Shown in pieces: positions 43,201-55,617 of a DNA stretch of 64,000 nt. The notes beneath the pieces were generated by a model. The model saw nothing but the letters and a program-made list of their open reading frames with translations, ran no database searches and had not been told where the DNA came from. The position numbers and the translations under genes were made by a program. Position 1 is the stretch's first letter; each line of letters starts with the position of its first letter. Origin of the DNA: Caenorhabditis remanei (Eukaryota > Nematoda > Chromadorea > Rhabditida > Rhabditidae); assembly GCF_010183535.1 (NCBI RefSeq), contig NC_071332.1:4216001-4280000 (forward strand), written 5' to 3'.

Positions 43201-46200
43201 ATTTTCTCGGTGACCACGTTCTTCTGTTCCGGTTGGGCCGCGAACTGAAATAAAAAACTCTTAGGTCAGGAAATCCCAAAAAGAGAAATAAGAAAGAAAA
43301 AGTTACCCTCTGCTGATTAACATTCTGCGACTCCTCAATATCCAACTTCTTCACCGTCACCGTCGACTTATGAGGCTCCACAAAATCTTGATGTTGATGC
43401 TGAACCCATCCTTCTCCAGAAGTCGTCTCAGTCACCGTGCTCGTGACTTGTTTTTGCTTCTGTTGTTGTTCTTGATACTTCTTCTGAAACTTAAATATCT
43501 ATCATGCTAAAAAATGTAAGAACTTACATCAACATCACTTGTGATAACCTCTGTCTGCTTCACTACAGTTGTCACTTTCTCCTCACGGGGAACTGATTGG
43601 ATATCATCGATTCTGTCGATTTGTGGAGCTTCCTTGATGATCGCCTGACGGTCAGGTTGAGTTGGCGCGTGGACTTGCTGAAAATATTCAGAATTTTTAG
43701 AGAAGATTCATTCTAGAAAAGCACTTACAGCAATATTAGCAACCGGTTGCCCACCAGACATTGTAGCTTGATAAGTCTCTGGCTGGGAAGCCTGTTGGTA
43801 CTTGGCAATGTTCTCCACTGACGGACTTCTCCTGGTGAGTGTAGATCGATGAGTCTCAGGAACTGGTGACTGTCGGATCTTCGCAACATTCTCCAGGGAT
43901 GGTGCCTTGGAGATCGAGGACTGATGGGTTTCTCTAACTGGAGTCTTTCTGATAGTTGCTACATGCTCCGACGTTGGCCCAGGAGTGGTTCTAGCTTCAT
44001 GAACTTCTCTTTGTGGAGATTGTCTGATAGTTGCGATATTCATTGTCTTCACTGTCTCATTAGATGACGTGGATCTTCCCATAACTGGTTGAATTGGTTC
44101 GTGGGATTGACCGATGTGAGAGATATTCGTTGTGGTAGTAGTAGTGTGGTATCCTTGTGGACGTGGAGATGGCTCATGAACATTATGAGAGCTATACTGA
44201 TCCATTCCTGATACTGTTCGAGTCTCGGTAACTTCCACATCCCTCACTGGTGACCAAATCTCATCAATGGTATCTATCCATCTCTGCTGGGACTCGGTCT
44301 TCCGGACTTCTCGGATTTGTGGAACTGGAGAGATGGAACGTTGGGAGAGGTGCTCCTCGAAATGTTGCTCCACGAGCTCTACCCATCTCTTCTCATCAAT
44401 AATCTTCTCAGGCTCACGGGGTTGTGGAAAATCTTGGCGTTCTCTAGTCTCCATTTCCTGGTGCTTCTTGGTAATGACAGTTTGTTGAATTGGTTGTCCG
44501 ATGTGTTCATTCATATCCTCTTGCAAATGATGCTCCGTGGTTACCACTCGTTTAAGAGACGGCTGCACATGAACAGTGGCTCCAGTCACGGCTTCTCCAA
44601 TCTCATTCTCAGCAACTACCGTATACATACCAGCGTTGACAGGGGAGATTTGTTGGATGGTGAGTCTTGACCAACCATCCTCCTGCTCTGAAATCTGCAC
44701 TTGACTATTCGTTTGGACAGGAGAGTCGTTGAATTTCCAGTGAACTCTTGGCTTAGGCTCTCCATAAGAAAACACTTGGAGTGTCGCTGTCTCTCCTTCC
44801 TGCCATGTTGTATTAGTAAGCGCTGGCTGGATAACCGGAGGTCTTTGGATCGGAGTCCTTGGCTTTGGTGGTGTTTGTGGCGGAGCTTGTTTCTTTGGTA
44901 CAACTCTCAACTGACAGAAGTTTGCAACCTCTCCATGAACATTCTTGGCACGAACTGTATAGACACCGGTGTCCAATGGAACAGTCTGATCGATGACCAT
45001 TTGACAGTGATCCCCGGAGAATGTCAGATGGACTCTTTGGCTTTCTTTGACAGCAGTTTCCTCCTTGAACCAAGTCACTTCTGGCTCTGGTTTTCCGACG
45101 ACTACGCAATCCAGACGGGCGGTTTCACCCTCGTTGACTTGCACACTTTGCATTTGTTTCACGAATCTTGGTTTGTCTTCTTCAAGGATAGCAGATGACA
45201 TGGCGCTTCTAGACTTCACAATCAAGTTAGCACTACTTGACGCTGACCCTCCCACATTTGTAGCCTTCACGGTGTACTCCGCAGTGTCCTCAATAAAACT
45301 CTCCTCGATAACCAACGTGGCGACACCATTGACATATTCCTGACGGTAGTCCATGTTACTTTTCACGTCGATTCCATCCTTGAGCCAAGAGATTTTGGGT
45401 TCAGGTTCTCCGTTGATTCTAGCGGAGAACTCATAGCGGCAGCCTTCGTCGACCTCATCATCCTTCAATTGAGTCAGAATCTGCGGGGCTTGAACTCTCT
45501 GCCGTTCTTCTTCTTGCTTCCGAATCACAATGTTTTGAGAGGCGGCCTAAAAAATTATGTGTGACTCAATCAAAACAAATGTTTGACCTACCCTTTCATG
45601 AAGCTCCTTGACCAACTGTTGAACTTGCTGCTGCTTTGTCATCGTTTCCTGCACTGTCTTCGTGAATGTCTCATCTTTGGTGAACCTCGACGCATCCTCA
45701 ATTCTTCTAGTCTGCGCCTCCACTGTCTGATGGATCTCGTTGATTTTCTTCACAAGAGTCTCGGATTCTTGAATTGTTTTTGGAGTTTTGTCAACCAGAC
45801 GGATAATCTCGATGGTTTCCTCTTGCCACATTTGAATCTCCCCAATGATCTTTTTGAGAATCTGAAGTTCTTGCTTCTCTTCCGGAGTCAATGTAATCTG
45901 AGTTTGCTCTAAACTAGTCAGCTCAATGGTTTTGGTCTCCTCGATAGTTTGCTGTGGTTGGGAAAGCTCGAATGTGGCCGATATGGCTTTTCGCTCCAGA
46001 TTCTCGGCCATTTCTCTGATAACCTTTTGTTGCTCGACAGCTTTTGCAATCTGAGTTTTAACTGAGATTTCCTTCGCTTTGGATACCACCTCCTCGATTT
46101 TCGGTTGCTGAACTGCAATTGCTTCCTTGACAAGCTTCACCTTCTCCTGGAGTTCTTGGCTTTCCTGAAACCATTTAAATTAGTTTTGTTAGTTTTATCT

Positions 46201-49200
46201 GGTCTCACCTGCACCGTCTTCATTGGAGTGCTATCAAACATCTTGATAATCTCAACCATCTCTTCTTGCCACATCTGAATGTGCTCTGTGACTTTCACTA
46301 GTTTCTGCTGTTCCAACTTCTCCTCCAGCTCTACAGTAAGATGCTTCAACTGCTCCTGCACATGCTCAACCTCTTCCATTTTATGAACGAATTCCGGTAC
46401 TTGCGACATCTTTTTCACCTCTTGAATCCTCGAAGACTTGTGCTCAATAGTCTGTTGTAGATCATGGACCCGATCGATCAACTCATTGGCCTCCTGGATA
46501 TTAGCCGGTTGGGTTCTATCTAACATTCTAATAATCTCAATAGCCTCCTCCTGCCACATCTGAATCTCTTGTACCACACGGATCAGTTTTGATATCTCCA
46601 GTTTTTCCTGGAGCTCAATAGTGGTAAGACGGATCTGTTCTTGGTTTTGAATGGTTTTGTGAAGTTGGGTTTGGAAGGTTTCGTCTGGAATAATTGAACG
46701 TGAAAATAAGTTTTTTTCTCCAGTAAACTCACTTTGAGAAAGTGTCTTGCACGCTTCCAAATGCTCACTCTTCTTCTCCACTTCCACTTTCAAGTCTTCA
46801 ATCTTCCGTCTCAAATGCTCAAACTGCTCCTGATTATTTGATTGTGTGGTCACTACTTGATTCATATTCCTGATAATCTCCACCATTTCTTCTTGCCAAA
46901 TTTGCACATCCTCCACAATTTTCAGAAGGGAAGTGAGCTCAACTTTATGGCTGAGCTGGTCAAGACGTGTTTTGATGTAGTCGTTCTTATCGATTAGCAC
47001 ATTAATACGACTGATTTGTTCTTCGTTCTTGTTTTCTTCTTTGAGGGTTTCCAGAGTGGTCTTGTGCATGTCCGCAGCGTTTTTGAAGGAGGAGATTCTC
47101 TTCTGGATTTCTTCCACTTCCTGAAAAGAGAACTGGATTTACTATACTTCTGCAAGCCATGCGCACACCTACCTCTTTTTTCGTAACGCTGGAATTATCA
47201 ACCCTCCCGATAAACTCCAACACATCTGTCTGCCACATCTGAATCTCCTCCATCACACTTTCCACTTTCGTAGTTGAATTCTTATCCATCTGCCATTCAG
47301 TCCACTTGTGTTGCACATACTTGAATCGGTTTTCATGATCGGTTATCATGTTTCTGACAGCTTCCTGTGCACGCTGGATATTGAGCCATTCATCAGATTT
47401 TCCGATTTGTGTGGCGTTCGAGATGAATTTCTCGCCTTGATGCTTCTCCTGACTCAATGTCTCCAGAATCATCTGGAACACATTTGAAATCTGTGCTGCC
47501 ACTTTGTCATTTGTATACTCCTGATTGTTTTCCAGTAGTGTCTGAAGAGCATCGAAAGATCCTTCGAGATCCTTTCCGAACACGTGAACTTGTTCATAAG
47601 TAGTTCCGATTTGGATGCGATTCTCCAGAATCTCCTTAACCTTCTCGTACTCCTTCACGAACTCTGTCAACTGTTGCTCCTCATCTGGAGACATTTGTGG
47701 CTTTCTAGAAAGGAGTGTCATAACATCAGCGTCTCTGTTGATAAGCTCAGTGGCGAATTGCTTGTGAGCCACAACGAAGTCACGGGCATCGTTGAGATTT
47801 CCTCCGAGATCACCTTTCTGGGCAAGGAACGCGGCGGCTTGACCGTCGAGCCAGGCTTTGATGTTGGAGAACTGTAACAAGTGGTAATTTTTATCAGTGT
47901 ACAAGAAGGGGGGGGGTTGAGAGGACGCAGAGAAGATAGACACGGTTCTAATGATACTAAAATGTTTTGGCTGGGGTGATTTTTACGCGTTTTACAGCGG
48001 TTCAAAGTCTAGGACTCCCACAAGGAGAGATTACTTCTTTAGGACCTCCTCTTCAAATCAAGAACTTGACTTTTCAAATATATTCTAATACCAGCAAATA
48101 GCTCTTTTTTAGACGGTTCTAATAAGACCACAATTTCCCGGCTGGGGTGACGTTGGCGCGTCTTACAGGAATTTCAAACTATGAGGCTGACCCAATTGTT
48201 ACCGAATCCGATTCACAACTCGTCGAAATAAAAAAGGTTTCCACCCATTCTATAGCTCACGAACCCTTCAAAAAAACTTACATGAGACGTAGTTTTTCCA
48301 GATTCCTTCCTCTGTTTGGCAAGTGACTCGATCTCCTTCAACTTCTCCGACAAGTCCTCCACATACTGTCTCACCAGTCTCTGCTCTTCATAGCTCAACA
48401 CTTCCTTGGCTAGAAAATACAAATAATTCACAATAATTAAATTCAGAAACTCACAAGCAATATCTTTTCCTTCATGAATCAACGGTGAAGCCTTCTGTTT
48501 GGCGAGCGGCGCCAACTCTCCAGCCATCGCCGCATTCGCACTCTTCATATCCTCAGCCATCATATTCAACTGAGATAACATCGATTTCGCTGCTTGGAGG
48601 AAGCCGTGGATACGTTGAGAACGGTTCATTCGGGTTTTTAGGTAGTGCAGGAATTCCTCAATTCTTCCGGAGAGATGGGAGATACGGCCGCCATCGGAGG
48701 ATGGGGTGTTAGCAAGTTCGCGGAGGCGGTGCACGTGTTTCTGGAATATTTTCACTAGGTAAAAACAAAAACTAGATACTTACATTTCCCTCTGAAAGCA
48801 CATTCTTCTGTCCAGCTTCATTCAACGCCTTCACCTTCTTCTCTGCATAACTAAGCCACTGCTCAATAACTACCAACTCATCCTCTGTAGTAGTTGTAGT
48901 CCTTGAGACCCCCGACTTCCTTTCTTGCCACAACTGCTCAGATCTCTCCCAATCGGATGCAACTCTCAACATGATGCTCTCAATTTTTACAGAAGCATCT
49001 AGAATCTCTTGTGGTCTTTCTGGATTGTCATCGAGCTGGCCTAGCGTTCGGATTTGTGAAATTACAGAAGACCCGAGGTCCACAACAGAGGCTGTGGTGT
49101 CGATAATGTCTGAAAAGATACAATTATATAAAAATGAGATAATGAGAGTTGAAAAAGGGAAAAAACTCTACCATTGATAAGCTTATCGATTGATGATTGA

Positions 49201-50361
49201 AGCTGTTGTGAATTCTGTTCATTTATTTGTTGCACGATTTCAATGGTTTTTGTGGATAGCTGAAATTTGTTCCATTTTTCAGAGGGAAATTTTTTAACTC
49301 AAAAATACCTTCTCATGACTCTCAGCCAACGTATAAAACTGCACGGTCTCTCTAAGCATGTAGCCACGCAGCAGAAGTTGACGATTCAAGGATCTCCACG
49401 TCTGAAGATGCGACATTTTGTGTATAAGTTTGACTAAAATCTATCCGGTCGGATCTCATTCCTACACTACTACGCATTAATGTGATAATTTATGTGCAGC
49501 TGTGTAGAAAAAATACTAAAAAATACGCATACAAACCTCCCGCAAACTCTTCGCCATCTCGTCGTAAACAATCGCTTCGTTCGGATTCGTTTTCTCGGCT
49601 CCAAGGCTGTCGGCGCGGCTCAGTAGAGCCACGACTTGATCGTCTTTTTCCTGGAGTCGTCGGATCAGGTCGTCGTGGATATTCAGTAAATCTTTCGCTT
49701 CTTGTGATGAGTTTCCGATGGAGAGGAGTTTCGGTTGCATCTCGTCGACACGGAGTTGGATGTAACCGGCGCTCTGAAAAAAAAGGGGGTTAATTAATTC
49801 AGGAAGCTTTGAGCCAGGATGGAACCCTTCATTTGCTTTATTGGCTTTTGACCGTGGCTCAATTTTGGTTGAATCGCTAAGGAGTTCGGCATCAGCTAAG
49901 CTACTGGGCATGCAAAGCTTTATGTTGAGCATAATTCCTGGAATTCAGGGAAAAAAGCTTACCGTCGCGAGCTTTTGAGCTTTAAATAATAAGATTTAAG
50001 GAATCAGAATTATATGCTAATTATCCAGAAGTTTGACACTAGTTAACTATAGAAGGATCTTTCCTGTGGGGCTTCTCCTCTGTCAATTTTGGCTATTTCG
50101 CGATGAAATAGACTTTTTGCTCCCTTTTCGGGCGGTCAAGATTCAGCGTACTCTTTTCTTGGCCAAAATCCTTTGATTTAGTGTTAAAAAACCAAAAAAG
50201 TATGAAAACCTTCAACTCACTTTCAGCAAGGCCACAACTATCGAAGCATTGACACCAGCTTTCACTGCAATTGTTGAGAGTGTCGTCGTTGATTTATCCG
50301 GCTCCTGACCTCGCGCCATCTCCGTGAGATTGGCGTCGTTGGGCGCCCCTCCTGGCGCCAT
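40293..50361 (-). CDS. Large spectrin-like / coiled-coil / six-Ig-domain protein
   Basis: About 20 exons, roughly 2,550-2,600 residues. Start MAPGGAPNDANLTEMARG at 50361 (exon 50361-50221); further exons include 49773-49537, 49401-49309, 47873-47174, 47117-46210, 46165-45592, 45548-43730, 43485-43305, 43246-43020, 42973-42111, 41622-40952, 40894-40732, 40591-40410 and 40365-40293, ending RQSEML. The N-terminal half is helical, with spectrin-like repeats (WLDGQAAAFLAQKGDL, QHKWTEWQ) and five copies of an IQMWQEE(M/T)(V/I)EIIR module. Three I-set Ig domains follow (about 45490-44590), with C..W..D..Y patterns such as ISWLKDG, VTWFKEE and VHWKFND. Then come a disordered Ser/Thr/Gln/Arg region, four TTSGEGWVQ modules and three more Ig domains (about 42260-40420). 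Ig plus spectrin repeats suggest a giant sarcomere or cortical cytoskeletal protein, in the company of titin, obscurin and CCDC141. No kinase, FN3, SH3 or RhoGEF is seen. I cannot name the orthologue. Confidence 0.85.
40627..40698 (-). tRNA. tRNA-Pro (anticodon UGG)
   Basis: The minus strand reads a full 72-nt cloverleaf. The acceptor stem is GGCCGAA pairing with TTCGGCC. The D arm follows, then the anticodon stem CTCGC/GCGAG with loop TTTGGGT (anticodon TGG). The T arm CCGGG-TTCAATC-CCCGG (GGTTCAATCC box) completes it, with unpaired C as discriminator. B box and A box (TGGTCTAGTGG) are intact. It lies within an intron of the Ig-domain gene (between 40592 and 40731) on the same strand. A thymidine run is not obvious at once downstream; the sequence continues CATTCATTTTTTTC, which can serve as terminator. 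Confidence 0.95.
41640..42110. repeat. GAAGCTAGAG/TAGTTGACAACTTTTTGAT inverted repeats in an intron
   Basis: A 490-bp intron of the Ig gene is filled with two adjacent copies of the GACGCAGAGAAG...TAGTTGACAAC family (for example ACAACTTTTTGATGAC at 41659 and CTATCAAAAAGTTGTCAACTAC at 41918, GAGAGACGCAGAAAAGTTAG at 42047). No coding content is seen. Confidence 0.7.
47875..48280. other. Intron with a direct repeat
   Basis: A 390-bp intron of the Ig gene. It carries a duplicated motif GGCTGGGGTGA...GCG(T/C)...TACAG (near 47968 and 48140) and a GGACGCAGAGAAGATAG fragment. No exon is supported. Confidence 0.5.
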
Positions 50362-52630
50362 TTTTCAGATGGTATAGTTGATCTTCTGAAATTTGAAGGA
50401 ATGTCAGAAATATATGTAGGGAAAAAAAACAACTCAAAAACTAAAAAGTAACAAGTACAACAAGACAAAAAAATTAGTATAAAAAGTGCCGCCAACGCAT
50501 CGTCTCTCTTCCTGCCGGGTGCTCTCCTACTATTACACACGTTCTGGAGGATCCCCCTCAGAGGAGGAAGAGTGTAAAACATCGAGCCAAAGCACATCGG
50601 GAAGACGATGAAGAAGAAGCTGAAGGGACGGAAAAGAGAGATAGAGATAACAACAACACAAGCAAATGCGGGCGGAGAAGAGGTGATGAGGATCGAAGAG
50701 GGCGAGAGAAGGAGCAAGATCAGATCGATGTGGGAACAGAGAAGGAGGGTGATGGAAAAAAGAGAGAGGGGGAATGATCACTTAATTTGATATGTTGTGT
50801 GTATATATATTAAATATCGAGGTTTCCAGTGATAAAATTGTGAGAGAAGGCGAGAAAGAACGGTTTCCCAGGTATGAATCATGGGAAAGTTGGTTTACTG
50901 CAGAAAGTTACAGAAAAAAACGGTTAGAAGGAGAGGGAACCTGTGAAAATGAGAACAACAATTGGGTTTCAGCATCAAGGAATATAATTCTATAAAGTAA
51001 CAAAAGGGTGTCAGAAACGGAACCTCCGCTTACTAGATTTTTTCGAAAGGTAAAAAAAGTGTTAAAAAATGCAAAAATTACGTGTAAATAACTTCTAGAG
51101 CTTCACTTGTAGTTGTCAACTTTTTTGTAGCTTTTTGAGTTTTTGAGGCAGAAGCCGTTAAAGATAAGTGAAGAAAAAGTCGAGGTGCAGAACTTTCTCG
51201 GTTCCAGAAACCTATTTTTGCAAGCACATATCTCGGTGGAATGAATCTTTATAGAAAATTGGCAACTTTTTGATAGTTATGTTAGCTTTTGAAATACGCG
51301 CCTTCAAAGTCTGTATGCGAGAGTTAGAGACGCAGAGAAGTCAGACACTCTAGCTTCTCTGCACTCTCCCACTCTCTCTGTTTCAGTACTTTAATTTCAA
51401 AAGCGCAAATTTCAAAACTCAAGATGTCAAAGTGATAGGTAACTGCAAAAATGAAGACCTGGAATTGAATAATACATTTAAACTATTTAAAATGTTGAAA
51501 ATTGAAAAAGCTGAACTCCATGAGATACTGCCGAAACTTGGTGGAAAAATAATGCAAAATAGACTGAAAAAACTAAAAATGGCAAGCAGTTTCATTCACT
51601 TATTACGCGAAAACTATAAAAATCCTTCTTTTTTTTATAAAACAATTCAATTCACACATTTTCTGAACAACTATTCAGATTTCAAGCTATTTTGAGAGTC
51701 TACCAGTAGAACCCGCTTAAAATTTTTTACACTTAACACTCAAAAGCCGAAAAAAAACAAGTAAAAACACCCCAGATGTGTTTTTATCGGTTTTCCCAGA
51801 GCTTTTTATACCACAAAACTTGTTTACAAACTAAAAACCGCAATATGATATTATCATGAGTCAATAATGCATATTTCTCAATAATGTTTTATAAACAATT
51901 CCATCTGACCAATGACCTCCGGAAATGTGAAAACATTAAAAAATATTTCTTGAAAAAAGAAAAGATGCACTCTATCCAGACACTTCGGAGGCGCCAATAG
52001 TTATTGGGTGTCTTCTGGCGGTGGGGGTGATTCGAATGGTGTGTGGTCGAGAGATATACTTCTTCTCCCCCGTCCGGTTGTTTCTTATCCGCCCCATTAC
52101 AACGTATTGGAACACATCTCAACGGGGGGACCCGGGTTAGCTGGAGAGCAGCTTCTTCATCTTTTGCTTCTACTTCAGCATTTGTTTGGTGCCAAGTTTT
52201 CTTCTCTGTTACAGAGATATATCGCACCGACCAGGAAGATATATCGATATGAGTGCCGATGCTTGGATTTAATATGTAACTGGAGATTGATGAGGAAAAA
52301 GAAAAAAAAGCTGGAAAGAAAGAAAAACAGGTGCTTCCGGGGAGTAGTCTGGAATAGTTAGAATTTTAGTAGGTAAACTTTGAGAACACGTTTCGACGCC
52401 CGAGTTTTTCTTGACTTGGTTTGCGTGTTGATTGTTCTGAACCATAAAAATATAGCAAAAAAAGAAATTCCTTACAGTATTTAGAAGACGATATTCTGAA
52501 ACATGACTGCTGTATCAACTTTGATTGCGCGTCACAAACAACAGATAGCTTACTTGCAAAAACTTCAATATAGGTGTTTTACACAAGTTTCGGCTTTTTT
52601 TTGTAGTTGATATTTTTTATAATAACTCTT
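50362..52630. other. Upstream region of the Ig-domain gene
   Basis: The 5' flank of the large minus-strand gene. 50520-50790 is purine-rich and encodes nothing convincing. 51085-51460 is a TAGTTGTCAACTTTTTTG/GAGACGCAGAGAAG inverted repeat. At 51960-52250 a less AT-rich block is open on the minus strand (MRYISVTEKKTWHQTNAEVE...) and on the plus strand. It could be an alternative first exon of the Ig gene or a separate short gene. I cannot decide and do not call a CDS. Confidence 0.4.
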
Positions 52631-52636
52631 TTAACT

Positions 52637-53092
52637 CACAAGGGAAGTCTTTGGAGACGCCACTTTCAAACGACCTAAAAATTTGGTCATAGGTATTTTC
52701 GACCATGAGGAGTTCATTTCTGCACTCAAAACCTGCTGAATGAGTCTGCGAGCCGAGTTATGAGCTCTCAAACTTTTCATATGGATAAGCTTTTTCACAT
52801 AGAATTCGAAATCGGCCGCATATACGCCACCGCGCGGTTCCATTTGTGTTCCCCAGCGGTTTAACGGTGCTCGTACGTTGCGAAATGAGAATATCTTGCG
52901 TATACTATTTGCCTATTTGGAATTCCAAGTGAAAAAGCTTGACCACAAGTTTGTGAGCTTATTACTCGGCTCGCAGAGACATTTAACAGGTTTTGACTGC
53001 AGAAATAGACTCCCCGTGGTCGAAAATACCTATGACCCAAATTTATAGGTCGTTTGAAAGTGACGTCCCCAAAGACTTCCCTTGTCAAATCA
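52637..53092. mobile_element. Fold-back element, ACAAGGGAAGTCTTTGGNGACG family
   Basis: Ends ACAAGGGAAGTCTTTGGAGA and TCCCCAAAGACTTCCCTTGT are inverted. The arms share CATAGGTATTTTCGACCA, AAAACCTG, CTGCGAGCCGAGT and TTGTGAGCT words, and a CGGTTTAACGGTGC centre. 456 bp, single copy here. Frames 52631-52843 and 52861-53115 are its two arms. Confidence 0.75.
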
Positions 53093-53129
53093 GAACTCTG
53101 CCTGAATGGGAACAATTGCCCAAGTAAGA

Positions 53130-53260
53130 GTCATCCTAATCAAAAGTAAACTCAGCTTTTTAGTCAGTTCTTATTCGAACCAGTTCTCATTTGGGCAACG
53201 TTCTAATTCAGTACGGTTCTGATTCGGGCAGTTCTCATTACGGTGTAGCAGCGCCACAGA
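53130..53260. repeat. Degenerate CAGTTCTCATTCGGG tandem repeat
   Basis: About seven imperfect units of roughly 17 bp of the type AGTTCT(C/A)ATT(C/T)GGGCA(G/A) in direct orientation, between the two fold-back elements. Confidence 0.55.
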
Positions 53261-53262
53261 GA

Positions 53263-53672
53263 TACAGTACCGGTCAATAGGAAATGAACATTGGCCGATT
53301 CCAGTTGAAATTGTTCAACTCGAGTGTGTCATGGTAATTCTGATTGCCCCATCAGGTAGATTATGTATAAACCATACAGAACAAAGGTAGAGCATCATTT
53401 TTGTAGTTGACAACTTTTTTGTACGGACACTCCCTAGAGAGTTACATATCGATAAAGTCATTTCTCCTTCAAATCGCCCATTTCAGTGGAAAATAGAGAG
53501 ATTTTTGAGATGTCGTCTTAAAATAAGTTTCTAAGGAGTGCTCGTACAAAAAAGTTGTCAACTACAAAAATGGAGCTCTACTTTCAATCTCTATGATTCA
53601 TTAAAATCTACTTGATGGGACAATTAGTATTCTCATGGCACACTCTCAAAATTGGACAATTTCAACTGATAT
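53263..53672. mobile_element. Fold-back element, TACAGTACCGGTC family, right end eroded
   Basis: It begins TACAGTACCGGTCAATAGGA and has TTGTAGTTGACAACTTTTTTG and GGAGTGCTCGTACAAAAAAG arms. The right-hand end fades after TTGGACAATTTCAACTGATA without the expected terminal repeat. Confidence 0.65.
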
Positions 53673-53883
53673 ATCTTCAAAGTCTCGTAGTCCAAACACT
53701 ATGTGAGCCACAGCATTTACTAAACTTTACAATTTTTTTAAACCATATTGTTGCACAAACCCCTGAAAACAATTATCTTGTTAAAACGCTCAAAATAAGA
53801 TATAAAAGTGAAAGAATTTATTTTGAAGCAATGCAGGCAAGAATACTTATAACGGAACAATCGTTGGGATCTCCAGTCTCACT

Positions 53884-55133
53884 TTACTTCTTTCTTCCAT
53901 AATACTGTTGTTGTTGCTGTGTCTGTTGAGTGCTCATCTGCTGATTATTCGACTGTTGATTTCCAGCATTTTGTCCCATCGACTGGTTACTAGTCTGCTG
54001 ATAGTTTCCAGTCTGATACTGCTGATCGTTCATCTGTTGGTTGCTGGTTTGCTGGTACTGGCTGTTTTGATTCTGTCCGTTTTGTTGCTGGAATTGATTA
54101 TTCTGGTTCTGTCCGTTTTGTTGCTGGAACTGGGTATTCTGATATTGTCCGTTTTGATTCTGCTGGTACTGAGTGTTCGAGTTGATCGGGTTTCCATAAG
54201 CATCCCTCTGCGGTGTGGTTCCAATCGTGTTGGTGTTTGTAGTGTTGCCACAATTTTGAGCGCTGCACAAACACGGAGCCTACAAAGAGTAAAGCGTTAT
54301 GATCTGATACTTGGTAGAGATGTTTTACCTGTGGCATGGTTGGCATAGTGGGGATATTTGGGAACGAATTGTTGACAGATGGCAGGGTTTGGAACACGGA
54401 ATTGATCCATTGCCCAACCTGGAAACCAAAAATGTTATTGACTCAAATTTTAAGACACTTGACTTACATATCCATTAACTTGATTCATATACTGATCAAC
54501 ACTATCTCTGTACTGTTGAATCTGTTGGAGCTCTTGTTGAGTGGCCTGACGAGTCTGTCCATTCTCAACAACTTGTCCATCCTTATACTGACAGTTTCCA
54601 TTATTGAAAGAGTAATCCATAAGGGAGACACTGCTGGTTCCGCTGGACGCTTGGCTCTGTGACATTTGGGAGTTCTGGTTGGAATATCCATTGTTGGAGT
54701 ATCCCTGCACTTGACCGCCCATCTGGTTTTGGGAAGCATCGTATTGCGGTTGGGTACCGTAGTTTTGTCCTTGCTGGTATTGCTGGTTATTACCTTGAGT
54801 AGAGTACATTTGATTGTTGTTGTACTGCTGATTCTGCCCGTATTGCTGAGTGGTTCCATACTGCTGGTTTTGGTTATACTGAATCGGTTGGGATGTCGCT
54901 CCATTATTATACTGAAGAGTGCTCTGGTCGTTTTGGACACCTTGTTGGTATTGATTCGTAGAGTAGGCTGCTGCAAACTGGTTAGTCGTCACGGTTTGCC
55001 CATTATTGGTATCTAAAATTAAACTATGGGAACTAAGGGTTATAGGGACTAAAAATGAAAACTCACATTGCTGCTGTTGCTGCTGAGCGGCCACCGCAAT
55101 AACACAGACAGCTAAAATCGCTATAAAGTTCAT
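53884..55133 (-). CDS. 365-residue secreted Q/N-rich protein
   Basis: Exons 55133-55067, 55012-54468, 54418-54329 and 54279-53884. It has the signal peptide MNFIAILAVCVIAVAAQ with a poly-Gln start. Two long Gln/Asn/Tyr/Ser regions flank a more ordered middle (about residues 150-235: SVSLMDYSFNNGNCQYKDG, then QELQQIQQYRDSVDQYMNQV, then PTMPQAPCLCSAQNCG), which has four cysteines. The C-terminal region repeats a QQQNGQNQN unit. Nematodes have many such prion-like Q/N-rich (pqn-type) proteins; I cannot say which. Probable extracellular matrix or secreted product. The ending YYGRKK is basic. Confidence 0.85.
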
Positions 55134-55617
55134 TTTCTTCGGAAATACCTTATGTCCGACCGTTTCTCTCTTATATACTCAATGATCGGTTGCCAAAATG
55201 AATCAGAGTAAACAGTCCCCTCTTCTATTTGACTTTCCTTACTTTTAGCTACTAAAAAGAAAAGAAAAAGGGAAGGAAGATTCGAAAATCCAAACAATCT
55301 ACACACTTTGCTGTTTACTAGAGGGGGGAATCGAGTGACAGTTAGTTGCCACTTGGGGAGGAAATAATAAAAATGATGATGATGAAGTTTAATTTTGATA
55401 AAAAGTGAAATGATTGGTCATCAGTTATGAAACACTTAACTTAGAGCTAATTATTTTGAGATATAGTTAACAAAACTAACTTTGGCTAATTGTTTCGATG
55501 ATTTATGGGTTCAGAGATTACACATTGACAAATATTTGTTACAAAACTATTTGTAGTGTGAAGATTGAGCTTTTAACATTTCTCGTAGTGAAATATTTAT
55601 TTTTTAAGTAAAATTTC

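Noticed and set aside
41235..45343. Several plus-strand frames of 90-165 codons across the Ig gene
   Set aside because: All are antisense shadows of well-supported minus-strand Ig and linker exons.
40293..50361. Naming the large gene as kettin, titin or UNC-89
   Set aside because: None of the diagnostic kinase, FN3, RhoGEF, SH3 or PEVK parts is visible, and spectrin-like repeats in the N-terminal half do not fit kettin, so no symbol is given.
53908..55016. Leucine-rich plus-strand frames that look like multi-pass membrane proteins
   Set aside because: They are the complement of CAG/CAA-rich Q/N coding sequence, which reads as Leu/Val on the other strand.
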